DNA of 64,000 nucleotides, taken from contig CAWBXX010000004.1 of NCBI GenBank assembly GCA_963792885.1, forward strand, positions 12,052-76,051, in the 5' to 3' direction. The notes under the pieces are model-generated. The model saw only the letters and a program-made list of their open reading frames with translations. It ran no database searches and was not told where the DNA came from. This document shows, one piece after another, positions 1-8,074 of the stretch. The translations under genes were made by a program, and so were the position numbers. Source of the stretch: DASWJZ01 sp963792885 (GTDB lineage Bacteria; Pseudomonadota; Alphaproteobacteria; Rhizobiales; Afifellaceae). Positions within the stretch are counted from its first letter, which is position 1. Each line of letters starts with the position of its first letter.

Positions 1-367
1 GGGCAACCACGATGTCGTTCGGGCTATTCAGCTCCTTGCCGTCATGGTGCGAGGCAAGCACCGTCAGCGCGCCGTCCGGCTCCGTCCGCGTGACGCGGCT
101 TGTCGCGTGCTCGCACGCAAGGAGCCTGCCTTCGCGGTCGTAGGTCAGGCCGTTCGCCATGTTGCTCGGGGCGCGGAACGTCGAAACCCCTTCCGCTTCG
201 CTGTAATGGCGGATGATGTTGCCCGGCATATCGGAGAAGAGCAGGAACTTCTCAGTCGGATGCCAGAGCGGCCCCTCGGTGAACATGAAGCCCGTCGCGA
301 GCCGCTCAAGCTCCACCGCACCGCCGACCACGGACCGGAAGCGCGGATCGCGAACCTCGGCGCTCAT
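1..367 (-). CDS. SMP-30/gluconolactonase-family protein, 5' part only
   Basis: This is the N-terminal ~122 residues of a protein that runs off the left edge of the window. The start MSAEVRDPRF, the segment FTEGPLWHP and later NSPNDIVV match the SMP-30/gluconolactonase/LRE family, six-bladed beta-propeller lactonases that bind a divalent metal; the early Glu of TEGP and the Asn of SPND are typical metal ligands. Members hydrolyse sugar or other lactones, usually in the cytoplasm. The ATG lies one base after the stop of the upstream tautomerase gene, so the two are probably co-transcribed. The substrate cannot be inferred. Family assignment is secure. Confidence 0.85.
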   Translation of the reverse strand, partial: MSAEVRDPRFRSVVGGAVELERLATGFMFTEGPLWHPTEKFLLFSDMPGNIIRHYSEAEGVSTFRAPSNMANGLTYDREGRLLACEHATSRVTRTEPDGALTVLASHHDGKELNSPNDIVVA

Positions 368-368
368 C

Positions 369-572
369 TCAGGTCTTCTTCGAGCGGATGGCCTTCACCG
401 ACTTTCCGTCGACGAACCAGTCCTCGTCCGTCACGTCCTCCCACACGACCCAGACCTGCGCGTCGGCCGGCAGCTTGGCCACCTCGCGGATCGTTTCCGA
501 GACGCGTCGGGAAATCTCGTCCTTTCGCCTCTGCGAATGGCCCTTCAGGATGCGGATATTCACGAACGGCAT
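369..572 (-). CDS. 4-oxalocrotonate tautomerase family protein
   Basis: The product is a 67-residue protein starting MPFVNIRILKG. After removal of Met the N-terminal Pro would be the catalytic base typical of the 4-OT superfamily, and the length is the usual 60-75 residues. Such enzymes form small oligomers and catalyse keto-enol tautomerisation or related chemistry in catabolic pathways. The gene is directly followed by the SMP-30-type lactonase gene with a one-base gap, suggesting a short catabolic operon. The exact substrate is unknown. Confidence 0.85.
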   Translation of the reverse strand: MPFVNIRILKGHSQRRKDEISRRVSETIREVAKLPADAQVWVVWEDVTDEDWFVDGKSVKAIRSKKT

Positions 573-632
573 CTGTCCCCCTTTTTGGCGCCTCTGGCGG
601 CACTCGCTTCCCTCGCTGGCGCGTCCTTCCGC

Positions 633-1067
633 TCAGCTCGTCTGCGCCTCGATCTGGTTCACGGCATCGACCACCGCGTCGAACGTCAGCATCGTCGAGG
701 CATGCCGGGCGCGGTAGTCGCGTATCGGCTCCAGATATTTCAGATCGGACCAGCGGCCGTCCGGTGGCGCGCCGTTCTCCTTAAGCATCTTGCGCATTGT
801 CTCGCGTAGCTCCCGCAGTTCGTCAGGCGTCGAGCCGATCACGTTCCGCGCCATGATCGAGGAAGAGGCCTGGCCGAGCGCGCAGGCCTTCACGTCATGG
901 GCGAAGTCGGAGACCTTCCCGTTGTCCATCTTGAGGTCGACGGTCACGGTCGAGCCGCAGAGCCGGGAATGCGCGCGCGCCGAGGCGTCGGGCTCGGCGA
1001 GCCTGCCAATCCGGGGGATGTTCCCCGCGAGCTCCAGGATTTTGGCGTTGTAGATATCGTCGAGCAT
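633..1067 (-). CDS. NifU/IscU-like iron-sulfur cluster scaffold protein
   Basis: The product is a 144-residue IscU/NifU N-terminal-type protein. The start MLDDIYNAKILELAGNI aligns with the scaffold family, with cysteines at 37 (RLCGSTV) and 62 (KACALGQASSS). The third cluster ligand of classical IscU is Ala123 here (RHASTMLTF), so this is the variant lacking the third cysteine that is common in alphaproteobacteria, where it may act as a carrier rather than a standard scaffold. The reading frame extends further upstream into hisI on the other strand, but the ATG at 1067 gives the expected family start. It diverges from hisI. Confidence 0.85.
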   Translation of the reverse strand: MLDDIYNAKILELAGNIPRIGRLAEPDASARAHSRLCGSTVTVDLKMDNGKVSDFAHDVKACALGQASSSIMARNVIGSTPDELRELRETMRKMLKENGAPPDGRWSDLKYLEPIRDYRARHASTMLTFDAVVDAVNQIEAQTS

Positions 1068-1160
1068 GGAACGCTGCCGGGCCGGTTGGTTGAGCCGGTG
1101 CCGATCCTCTATATAGGACACCGTCCGCCCCGCCTTCAAATGGCAGATCGAAACCCCGAA

Positions 1161-1565
1161 ATGTCCGACAAGCCTTCCGCCGCCGATGCGATCGAGGAAT
1201 CCCGCCGCTTCACGCCGCGTTTCGACTCCAACGGCCTGATCCCCTGCATCGCCGTCGACGCCACGAATTCCGACATCTTGATGATGGCCTGGATGAACCG
1301 CGAGGCACTCCGGCTGACACTGGAGACCGGCCTCGCCCATTATTTCAGCCGCTCCCGCCAGGCGATCTGGAAGAAGGGCGAGACCTCGGGCGCGCTGCAG
1401 CGCGTCGTCGAGGTGCTGACCGACTGTGATCAGGACGTGCTTCTAGTCCGCGCGGAGGTCGCCGACCGCGCTGGCACCTGCCACACGGGTCGCGACACGT
1501 GCTTTTACCGCCGCATTCCGCTCGGAGCGGGGCCGCTGGAGCGCCCGCTCGAGCCTGTCGACTGA
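1161..1565 (+). CDS. hisI: phosphoribosyl-AMP cyclohydrolase
   Basis: This 134-residue protein catalyses ring opening of phosphoribosyl-AMP, the third step of histidine biosynthesis, in the cytoplasm. The core signature includes MMAWMNREAL, YFSRSRQAIWKKGETSG and the zinc/magnesium site CDQDVLL ... CHTGRDTCFYR. Length and motif order are those of single-domain HisI without a fused HisE. The frame is open far upstream, but MSDKPSAADAIEE at 1161 is the natural start. It is transcribed away from the NifU-like gene and converges on the CBS gene. Confidence 0.95.
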   Translation: MSDKPSAADAIEESRRFTPRFDSNGLIPCIAVDATNSDILMMAWMNREALRLTLETGLAHYFSRSRQAIWKKGETSGALQRVVEVLTDCDQDVLLVRAEVADRAGTCHTGRDTCFYRRIPLGAGPLERPLEPVD

Positions 1566-1578
1566 CCGCGTCGCGCCG

Positions 1579-2007
1579 TCAGGCGGTCGCGATATACTCG
1601 CGAATCTGGTCGGCCTCGCGCTCGACGTCCTCGATCCGCCGCTTCACCACGTCGCCGATCGACACGATCCCGGTGAGCCTGCCATCCTCCACCACCGGCA
1701 AGTGACGGAAGCGCCCACTCGTCATCTTCTGCATGACCTCGTTGATCGTGTCGCGCAGCTCGCATGTCATGACCCGCGAGGTCATCCATTCGGAGGCGCG
1801 CATGGCGAGCGCTTCGCCACCGTGCTTGGCAATCGCGCGCACGATATCTCGCTCCGAGATGATCCCGCCAATGGCGCCTTTCTCCACGACTACGATCGCA
1901 CCGATACGCTTTTCGGCCAGCGTCGCGGCAAGCGCCGCGATCGTTGTTTCCGGAGCGGCGGTTATGACGTGCCGCCCCTTTTCGTTGATGATCCGTGCCA
2001 CCGTCAT
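1579..2007 (-). CDS. CBS-domain protein
   Basis: This 142-residue cytoplasmic protein consists almost entirely of two tandem CBS domains (about residues 8-65 and 75-135), with typical segments IGAIVVVEKGAIGGIISERD and FRHLPVVEDGRLTGIVSIGD. Such stand-alone CBS pairs bind adenine nucleotides and act as energy or redox sensors; no catalytic domain is attached. The ATG at 2007 starts MTVARIINEKG, the usual start of this group. The partner is unknown. Confidence 0.9.
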   Translation of the reverse strand: MTVARIINEKGRHVITAAPETTIAALAATLAEKRIGAIVVVEKGAIGGIISERDIVRAIAKHGGEALAMRASEWMTSRVMTCELRDTINEVMQKMTSGRFRHLPVVEDGRLTGIVSIGDVVKRRIEDVEREADQIREYIATA

Positions 2008-2071
2008 CGGATCCTCCCTTATCTCCGGGCTCCTTACCCGGAGCTCTATTCGTAGTTTAGAAAACCGGCCG

Positions 2072-2749
2072 CTATGAGGCTAGCCTTTCGTCGGGATGGC
2101 GCCCGACGGGATCGAGCAGTGGAAAAAAGAGCAATCCGGCGACAAAGCCGCCGATATGCGCCTCCCAGGCGATCGGACCGCCCGCGACATAGCCTCCGGC
2201 GAACCCGAAGACGAAGTTCACAACGAACCAGACCAGCATGAAGGCGACTGCGCGCCCGTTCCTGAGCACCACAAGGAGCGGCTCGGCGGGCACGTGGAAC
2301 GAGACGGGCGGCGGCCCGCCGGAAAGCGGCCCACCCGGCGAGAAGGCGAAGCGCGCGGTCGCCGCCATCATCCCGGAGACCGCGCCGGACGCCCCGATCA
2401 CGAGCGCCTCGTCGTGCGTATGCATCGCGTAGTAGGCGCCGGCCGACACGATTGCGGAGAGGAAGCTCAGGAGCAGAAACCGCGTGCTCCCTAAGCGACG
2501 GGCGAGTGCGCCGCCGAAGCTCGCCATCCAGATGATGTTGACGAAAAGATGCATGTAGTCGGCGTGGAGGAAGGCGTAGGTGATGGGCGACCAGATCTTC
2601 GCTCCCCCTCCGCCCGGCAGGAATACGCCCGTTTCGCCGTAGCGCGCCGGAATGAAGGCGAAGGCGAGGAGCACGCGCTCGTCGTAGTCCGGGCTCAGAA
2701 ACTGACGCGCGACGTGGACCGCGACGAAGACCGCCGCAAGCCAAAGCAC
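2072..2749 (-). CDS. rhomboid-family intramembrane serine protease
   Basis: This integral membrane protein has the rhomboid catalytic dyad: Ser121 in GASGAVSG and His198 in EAHIGG, plus the HxxxN-like LHADYMHLFVNIIW region in an early membrane helix. Rhomboids cleave substrate transmembrane segments. The shown start is a GTG and gives 225 residues. A better start is probably the ATG at 2786: deleting one T just after it would give MSRAPAVSLAPVV joined in frame to the present start. I therefore suspect a one-base insertion near 2781. Substrates are unknown. Confidence 0.85.
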   Translation of the reverse strand: MLWLAAVFVAVHVARQFLSPDYDERVLLAFAFIPARYGETGVFLPGGGGAKIWSPITYAFLHADYMHLFVNIIWMASFGGALARRLGSTRFLLLSFLSAIVSAGAYYAMHTHDEALVIGASGAVSGMMAATARFAFSPGGPLSGGPPPVSFHVPAEPLLVVLRNGRAVAFMLVWFVVNFVFGFAGGYVAGGPIAWEAHIGGFVAGLLFFPLLDPVGRHPDERLAS

Positions 2750-2830
2750 GACCGGAGCAAGACTGACGGCGGGAGCGCGAACTCATGTCGCGTGGTGATG
2801 CCCGCCCGCGGATTGCGACGCAAGGCGGGG

Positions 2831-2869
2831 CCGAAAATGAAAACCGCCGGGCGCTTGTGCCCAGCGGTT
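2831..2869 (-). terminator. possible intrinsic terminator (minus strand)
   Basis: An 11-bp stem with one mismatch (2842-2852 with 2859-2869, six-base loop) is followed on the minus strand by TTTTCATTTTC. It lies in the ~320-base gap between the rhomboid gene and the PAS gene, where I see no convincing gene. If it is a terminator it would end a short minus-strand transcript starting near 3000. Confidence 0.35.
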
Positions 2870-3105
2870 TCCTGTTTGCCCCTGCCTCTCGTTCTTTCCA
2901 ATCCGCCCCGAGCGCTGCGAGATCTGCCTTGGACTGGCGCTGAGACTTCACGCGAACGCCCGCGCCGCCGCAACGCTCACGCTTCGTTAACCTTAACAAA
3001 TGGTTTCGCCCCTCCCCGCGCCCTCGCATGGCACCTCTTGGGTCCTGGAGATGCGCGGAAGGCGGCCAAAGAGCCGCCACTCGCTCATTTCGGGACGGGG
3101 GCGAC

Positions 3106-3600
3106 ATGAAACACGAGACGACCACTGCCCTCTATGAGTATTGGCTGAGCTGCCATCGTGGATCGACGGTGCGCGCTGCAACCATGCGCGCCGGCGATCT
3201 GGCGCCAATCCTGCCTTCCCTCTTCCTTATCGACATAGACAGCCGCCGCGACGCGCCCTTTCCCTTCCGCTTCTGCGGCGCCTCGATCGCTACCCGCTAT
3301 GGTCGCGACCTGAGCGACGAGAGCTTCCTGGAGTTGTGGAATGCGACCGACGCAACGACGCTGCGGCGCGATTTGGGCGCTCACGCCTTCCGTTCTACCG
3401 GCATGGTCACTGGCGTGATGGCTGAAACCGTCGGTGGTGGATTCGTCTCCTACGAGATGCTCTTCCTTCCGCTCGCAGGCGAAAGCGCCACTGCGGGAGC
3501 GATTGGTTCGATGGTTCGTGTCGGCGGGCACGACGAGTTCGAACCGCATCAAGGCGCGCATCGTGGAGCAATCCTTGCGCTCGATTCGCTTTCTTCCTGA
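3106..3600 (+). CDS. PAS-domain protein (alphaproteobacterial PAS_5 type)
   Basis: The product is a 164-residue single-domain protein. The segments YEYWLSCHRGSTVRAA, APILPSLFLIDID and FPFRFCGASIATRYGRDLS match the small PAS-like sensory family frequent in Rhizobiales. There is no attached output domain, so it would act through a partner; a signal is not known. The ATG at 3106 follows a GGGACGGGGG purine-rich stretch and gives the family start MKHETTTALYEYW; the upstream open frame is not conserved-looking. It stands alone upstream of the PilZ gene. Confidence 0.8.
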   Translation: MKHETTTALYEYWLSCHRGSTVRAATMRAGDLAPILPSLFLIDIDSRRDAPFPFRFCGASIATRYGRDLSDESFLELWNATDATTLRRDLGAHAFRSTGMVTGVMAETVGGGFVSYEMLFLPLAGESATAGAIGSMVRVGGHDEFEPHQGAHRGAILALDSLSS

Positions 3601-3816
3601 CGCGCGCAGACTTATCGCGCCGCCGCGCCCCGCCTCCGCACCGGGCGCAATCGCGGCGTCGCTTGGAATGCCGCGACGCTACGGGCACTTAACGGTCGTC
3701 TCTGGCAGCAAATAAAGTCGACTCTACTTCGTCGCTTACTGATCCTTAACTACACCGGCATAGCTTCCAAGTAGGGCTGCAACCGCCCGCATAAGTTGGT
3801 CTCGATCGGGGTTGCC

Positions 3817-4440
3817 ATGCCGGCACTGGAAGCTCAACAGACAATAGAACCCCTGGAGTCCGATCGCGGCCGGTTCCAGCGGGTGCAGCTGAGCTTGCTC
3901 GGCCGCTGCATGTTCCACGACGGCCAGGAATGTCCCGTTCAGCTCGTCGCCATTTCGCCCGGCGACGCTGAGTTCGTGAGCCCGTCATCAAGCGAAGTCG
4001 GCGCACGCGTCATCGCCTACATCGACAACATCGGGCGCATTGAGGGTTCGATCCTTAGTGCGACCGAGCATGGCTTCGTCATGTCGATCTCCGCGTCACA
4101 GCGCAAGCGCGACAAGCTCGCCGACACGCTCACCTGGCTTGCCAATCGGCACGTGCTCAACCTCGACGAAGATCGCCGGCATCTGCGCCGCACGCCGAAG
4201 CGGAGCGAAGCCAACATCGTGCTCGCCGACGGAACCACACATCCCGTCCGCGTGATCGACATGTCGCTTTCGGGTGCTGCCCTTTCGACAACGCTGCGCC
4301 CTCCGCTCGGCTCGCCGCTGAAGCTCGGCCGTCTGGGCGCCAGAGTGGTGCGCCACTTCGACGACGGCGTCGGCATTGAGTTCTTGCGGCTGCTCTCCGA
4401 CGCGGCGATCGAGAAGACGATCGAGCGGGACTACTTCTGA
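3817..4440 (+). CDS. PilZ-domain protein, probable c-di-GMP effector
   Basis: This 207-residue cytoplasmic protein appears to contain two PilZ-like beta barrels. The C-terminal one has the c-di-GMP motif: RRHLRRTPKR (RxxxR) followed by IDMSLSGAAL (D/NxSxxG). The N-terminal half has GRFQRV and ISPGDAEF, a degenerate counterpart that probably does not bind nucleotide. A TTG start at 3796 is possible, but ATG 3817 (MPALEAQQT) is more likely. It is followed by the cysteine peptidase gene, 130 bp away. It probably couples c-di-GMP to surface or motility functions (inference). Confidence 0.88.
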   Translation: MPALEAQQTIEPLESDRGRFQRVQLSLLGRCMFHDGQECPVQLVAISPGDAEFVSPSSSEVGARVIAYIDNIGRIEGSILSATEHGFVMSISASQRKRDKLADTLTWLANRHVLNLDEDRRHLRRTPKRSEANIVLADGTTHPVRVIDMSLSGAALSTTLRPPLGSPLKLGRLGARVVRHFDDGVGIEFLRLLSDAAIEKTIERDYF

Positions 4441-4570
4441 CGCGTTGCCTCTGGGTCACAGTTCCCCCTCGACTGCGCGTCTCTGGAGTATTCACCTCTC
4501 ATTGATCTAAAGTTTTAGTCCAAACGCAAGCCGAAGCTGGTATTATTGCCCAAAATGGGGGGCGATAACG

Positions 4571-5188
4571 ATGTTCGTGTTGGCGTACCGGCCCCTCTTG
4601 GCCGGTATTGTGGTGTTTTCCGGTTTGTTCCTAGGGGCGGCGCGACCGGCCGACGCTGAGAATTTGTCCATGCAGGTCGGGGGGCCGACAAGTCCGCCCG
4701 TGGGCTATATCGAGTTCTGCCAGGACTTCCCGAAAGAGTGCATCACCCATGGCGCCGATATCGCCGAGCCGCTCACCGAACGGACCTGGCGGGACCTGCA
4801 GGACATCAATCTCCTCGCCAATCGAATTGTGACGCCCGCCACCGATCAGGAAATCTATCATCGCGACGAGGTCTGGACGCTCCCCGAAGCCTACGGCGAC
4901 TGCGAGGACTACGTCCTCCTGAAGCGCAAATGGCTGATCGAGCGCGGCTGGCCGTCGAGCGCGCTCCTCGTCACCGTCGTCTTCGACGAGGTCGGTGACG
5001 GACACGCAGTGCTTCTTGCGCATACTTCGCGCGGCGATTTCGTGCTCGACAACAAGACCGACAAGCTTCGCCGTTGGTACGAGACCGCCTATCGCTTCGT
5101 GAAGCGGCAGTCGACGGAGGACCCCAATCGCTGGGTGTCGATCGGCGATCCGCGCTGGACGACGCACAATACGGCGGCCCCGCGCTAG
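4571..5188 (+). CDS. transglutaminase-like cysteine peptidase (BTLCP family)
   Basis: The product is a 205-residue exported protein. An N-terminal hydrophobic stretch (residues ~8-24) ending ARPADAE looks like a signal peptide. The catalytic triad is visible: Cys111 in YGDCEDYV, His145 in GDGHAVLL and Asp160 in FVLDN. Bacterial transglutaminase-like cysteine proteinases of this family include the LapG-type periplasmic proteases that release adhesins under c-di-GMP control. Here the neighbour is a PilZ gene, but no LapD-like gene is seen, so a LapG role is only a possibility. Confidence 0.85.
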   Translation: MFVLAYRPLLAGIVVFSGLFLGAARPADAENLSMQVGGPTSPPVGYIEFCQDFPKECITHGADIAEPLTERTWRDLQDINLLANRIVTPATDQEIYHRDEVWTLPEAYGDCEDYVLLKRKWLIERGWPSSALLVTVVFDEVGDGHAVLLAHTSRGDFVLDNKTDKLRRWYETAYRFVKRQSTEDPNRWVSIGDPRWTTHNTAAPR

Positions 5189-5228
5189 ATCGCACTCGCC
5201 TTCTGCTGCGGAAGTTTGGAGTTGCCGC

Positions 5229-5540
5229 TTATGCGGCGACGAGCAGGCTCACGTAGAAGATCCCGGCGCAAACGCTCCACATGCCGGCAATGACGACGCC
5301 AATCGCCGCCGGTAGAATCTTGAGTTCGCGCGCCCTAAGGCCCGCGACCACCTTCCGCACGACGATGAACGGCCCGCAGAACATGCTGAGCGCGACCGTG
5401 AAGGCGAGGCCCAAGAGGCTGGTGCGCGCCGAGAAGAGCTCGGCTGCTTCGGACGTAACCCATTGGTAGAAGGTAGCGATCGTCGCGGCAGCGACGAACC
5501 CCATCACGGCGCAATACGCAAATACCCCGAGATCGGACAC
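5229..5540 (-). CDS. small integral membrane protein, function unknown
   Basis: This 103-residue protein has three hydrophobic segments (about residues 6-26, 43-62 and 77-101) separated by short loops, one containing RKVVAGLRARELK. I do not recognise a functional domain; it resembles uncharacterised conserved membrane proteins of Rhizobiales. A perfect CtrA-type sequence lies 13-28 bases upstream of its ATG, which suggests cell-cycle control. Confidence 0.7.
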   Translation of the reverse strand: MSDLGVFAYCAVMGFVAAATIATFYQWVTSEAAELFSARTSLLGLAFTVALSMFCGPFIVVRKVVAGLRARELKILPAAIGVVIAGMWSVCAGIFYVSLLVAA

Positions 5541-5552
5541 CGCACCCCTCCG

Positions 5553-5568
5553 TTAACAATTCGTTAAC
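5553..5568. promoter_or_regulatory. putative CtrA binding site, TTAA-N7-TTAAC
   Basis: TTAA (5553-5556), seven bases, then TTAAC (5564-5568) matches the full CtrA consensus. Because it is nearly palindromic (GTTAAC at both ends) the complementary strand matches as well. It sits just upstream of the 103-residue membrane protein gene. Confidence 0.55.
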
Positions 5569-5683
5569 TTTTCGGAAGGGTAGCGGCGGACGCACGGCGC
5601 TTCAAGCGCCGCATTACGCAACGATGCCGTTTCTCGTCTGTGCAGTTAACTCGGGAGGCGAGCGCCCGTGAGCGCGCCGCCTT

Positions 5684-5896
5684 CTAGGCCTTCAGGTCGT
5701 AGTCGAGGATCGCCATGGTGAAATTGTAGGACAGCTCCTCGTCCTCGTCGTCGCGATAGATCACACCTACGAACTCCTCGCCGACGAAAACCTCGGCGGA
5801 ATCGTCCTTGCGCGGGCGCGCCTTGACCGCGATCAACTCGTTGGCGAACAGGCGGCGGAGATAGCGCTCCACCTTCTTCAGCTCTTCGATGGTCAC
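5684..5896 (-). CDS. DUF3126-family small protein
   Basis: The product is a 70-residue cytoplasmic protein starting MTIEELKKVERYLRRLF, with RKDDSAEVFVGEEFVGVIYR and an acidic DDEDEE stretch. Size and pattern match the DUF3126 family, which is largely confined to alphaproteobacteria and lies next to cysE in many genomes, as here (96 bases after the cysE stop). Function is unknown; conserved linkage suggests co-transcription with cysE. Confidence 0.85.
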   Translation of the reverse strand: MTIEELKKVERYLRRLFANELIAVKARPRKDDSAEVFVGEEFVGVIYRDDEDEELSYNFTMAILDYDLKA

Positions 5897-5991
5897 GGGA
5901 CAGGTCTCGCGTTCGGGGGCGACGCCCGCCTTTTAGAACGCGAGGCGCCGAACCACAATCGCCAGAGGCGCGAGGCCAGAAGAGCGCACAG

Positions 5992-6843
5992 TCAAATGCC
6001 GGAGCCGACGTCGCTGTCGCCGTCGTTGTCGCGCAGCACCTGGTCCATGCTCCGCGCGGGCTCCGCGCATCCGGCTTGCCCGACAACCTTTGCCGGCACG
6101 CCGGCCACCGTCGCATGCGGCGGCACCGGCTTCAGCACGACAGAGCCCGCGGCGACGCGCGAGCAGCTCCCGATCTCGATGTTGCCGAGAATCTTCGCAC
6201 CCGCGCCGATCAGCACGCCGCGGCGGATCTTCGGATGCCGATCACCGCTCTCTTTGCCCGTGCCGCCGAGCGTCACGTTCTGCAGGATCGAGACGTCGTC
6301 CTCGATGACAGCGGTCTCTCCGACCACAATGCCGGTTCCATGGTCGATGAAGATACCCTTCCCCATCGGCACGGCGGGGTTGATGTCGACCTGGAACACC
6401 TCCGATGCCTTGCTCTGCAGGTAGAGAGCGAAATCGACGCGCTTGTTGGCATGCAGCCAGTGCGCGAGGCGATGCGTCTGAATGGCGTGGAAGCCCTTGA
6501 AGTAGAGCACGGGCTCGAGGAAACGGCTGCATGCCGGGTCGCGGTCGTAGACGGCGACGAGGTCGGCGCGGAGCGCGATTGGATAGTCGCGGTCGCTCGC
6601 CGCCATCTCGGCGAAGGCACGGTTGACCAGGTCGCCGTCAAAGGCCGCGCTGTCCAGCCGGTCGGAGACCCGGTGCGCGACAGCATCCTCCAGCCGCTGA
6701 TGGTTCAGGATGTAGGTGTAGATGAACCCGGCCAACGCCGGCTCGTCTGCAACCACCACCTCGGCCTCGGCTCGAAGCCTGTTCCAGATCGGATCCAGGG
6801 TCTCGATCGTGCCGACCGAGGGGGTCGGAGCCTTCACGTTCAT
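5992..6843 (-). CDS. cysE: serine O-acetyltransferase
   Basis: This 283-residue CysE transfers acetyl from acetyl-CoA to serine, making O-acetylserine for cysteine synthesis in the cytoplasm. An N-terminal helical domain is followed by the left-handed beta-helix with hexapeptide repeats; the active-site region FIDHGTGIVVGETAVIEDD and the LGGTGK ... RHPKI loop are intact. I chose the ATG at 6843 (MNVKAPTPS) because GGAGG lies six bases upstream; two in-frame ATGs further upstream are weaker. The C-terminal tail is short and acidic. Confidence 0.93.
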   Translation of the reverse strand: MNVKAPTPSVGTIETLDPIWNRLRAEAEVVVADEPALAGFIYTYILNHQRLEDAVAHRVSDRLDSAAFDGDLVNRAFAEMAASDRDYPIALRADLVAVYDRDPACSRFLEPVLYFKGFHAIQTHRLAHWLHANKRVDFALYLQSKASEVFQVDINPAVPMGKGIFIDHGTGIVVGETAVIEDDVSILQNVTLGGTGKESGDRHPKIRRGVLIGAGAKILGNIEIGSCSRVAAGSVVLKPVPPHATVAGVPAKVVGQAGCAEPARSMDQVLRDNDGDSDVGSGI

Positions 6844-6942
6844 GTGCGCCTCCATCGGAAGCTGAACCATAGGGCATTGCACCCGTCACGGGGAGCGCAT
6901 GCCATATAGGGTGAACGCCTTCTGATGGGAAGCGCGCCCTGC

Positions 6943-7695
6943 CTAATCCGGCCTGTTCAGGAAAGAAATCACGGCTGATTTGTGCCGTTTGTCGCCGACC
7001 GCCTTCATGTGATCGCGGCCCGGTATCTCGAAGGCTTCCGCGCTCGGAATAAGCGCTGCGAGCGCTGTCGCGGAACCGGCGATTTCGTCATCCGTTCCGA
7101 CTGCGACAAGCACCGGCACGGCGATTTTCGCGACTTCGGCCGCCGCGAGGCGGCGACGCGAGCCGAGGATGCACGCTGCGAGCGCCTCGCGGTCGCTCTT
7201 CGTCTGCTCCGCGAAGACGCGGTAGCCGCGCGCACCGGGGTCGCTCACCTCGTCGACCAATTCCGCCCGAAGCGCAGCGGCAATGAGCTCCGGATCGCCC
7301 ACGCCCTTGACCATGGCGTCGCCGAGCCCGCTGAAGACTACGCGCCGGACGCGCTCCGGATGCGCCAGCGCAAGGCACGCCGCAATCCGCGCGCCCATCG
7401 AGTAACCGATCACATCGGCGCGCTCGATGCCCAGATGGTCGAGCAGGCGCCGCGAATCCTCCGCCACGATTCCGGGATCGTAGACGGCGGGGTCATGTGG
7501 CTTGCCGCTCTTTCCGTGACCGCGATTGTCGAGCGCGATCACCCGCCGGCCTGCGGCCTGAAGATCGCGCACCCAGGAGGTCGAGACCCAGTTGACGTCG
7601 GCATTCGACCCAAAACCGTGGATAAGGAGCGTCGGCGGCCCCTGCCCCACGTCGAGGTAGGCGATCTCGACGCCGTCTGAATCGAACCTTTGCAC
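6943..7695 (-). CDS. alpha/beta hydrolase
   Basis: This protein of about 250 residues has the alpha/beta-hydrolase fold: oxyanion region LLIHGFGSN, nucleophile elbow GYSMGA with Ser99, a likely acid in VGTDDEIAG and the catalytic His in PGRDHMKAV. The GTG at 7695 (VQRFDSDGVEIAYLD) gives the normal family length; the longer open frame would overlap the divergent zinc-finger gene and has no family-like sequence. The substrate is unknown. Confidence 0.85.
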   Translation of the reverse strand: MQRFDSDGVEIAYLDVGQGPPTLLIHGFGSNADVNWVSTSWVRDLQAAGRRVIALDNRGHGKSGKPHDPAVYDPGIVAEDSRRLLDHLGIERADVIGYSMGARIAACLALAHPERVRRVVFSGLGDAMVKGVGDPELIAAALRAELVDEVSDPGARGYRVFAEQTKSDREALAACILGSRRRLAAAEVAKIAVPVLVAVGTDDEIAGSATALAALIPSAEAFEIPGRDHMKAVGDKRHKSAVISFLNRPD

Positions 7696-7825
7696 GCGCG
7701 CTTCTGTTCCCGGGTTGCCGGCGGACGCTACACGACGCCTCCGGCGCAACAAAGTGCCGCGCCGGCTTGTCCTCCCCGCCTCGGCGGCTATTGTCCGCCC
7801 CGCAGGCAAAGCCTGGGGAGAAGCC

Positions 7826-8068
7826 ATGGCCGAGGGCATCGTTCCGCACTTCCACAACGACGCGGGCGTCGATTCAATCAAGATCGGTGCGCGCGAGTTC
7901 ATGTGCGTCGGCGCGCTTCCGCCCTTCGACCACCCGCACGTCTTCATCGACATGGGCGATGACGACGAGGCGGTCTGCCCCTACTGCTCGACGGTCTACC
8001 GCTACGATTCCGGCCTGAAGCCCACGCAAACGCAGCCGCCCGACTGCCTCTATCGACCCGCTGCCTGA
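7826..8068 (+). CDS. CHCC zinc-finger protein (NDUFS6-like domain)
   Basis: The product is an 80-residue protein with the zf-CHCC pattern: Cys27, His36/His38, then CPYC (Cys51, Cys54). The same domain is found in the mitochondrial complex I subunit NDUFS6; alphaproteobacteria keep a stand-alone version that probably binds zinc and may serve complex I assembly (family knowledge). The ATG at 7826 is preceded by GGGGAG. It is followed after six bases by the flavin monooxygenase gene. Confidence 0.87.
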   Translation: MAEGIVPHFHNDAGVDSIKIGAREFMCVGALPPFDHPHVFIDMGDDDEAVCPYCSTVYRYDSGLKPTQTQPPDCLYRPAA

Positions 8069-8074
8069 GACGCG

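Noticed and set aside
2046..3125. A long minus-strand frame across the rhomboid gene
   Set aside because: Mostly Arg-rich shadow of the rhomboid gene; only the rhomboid frame has membrane segments and catalytic motifs.
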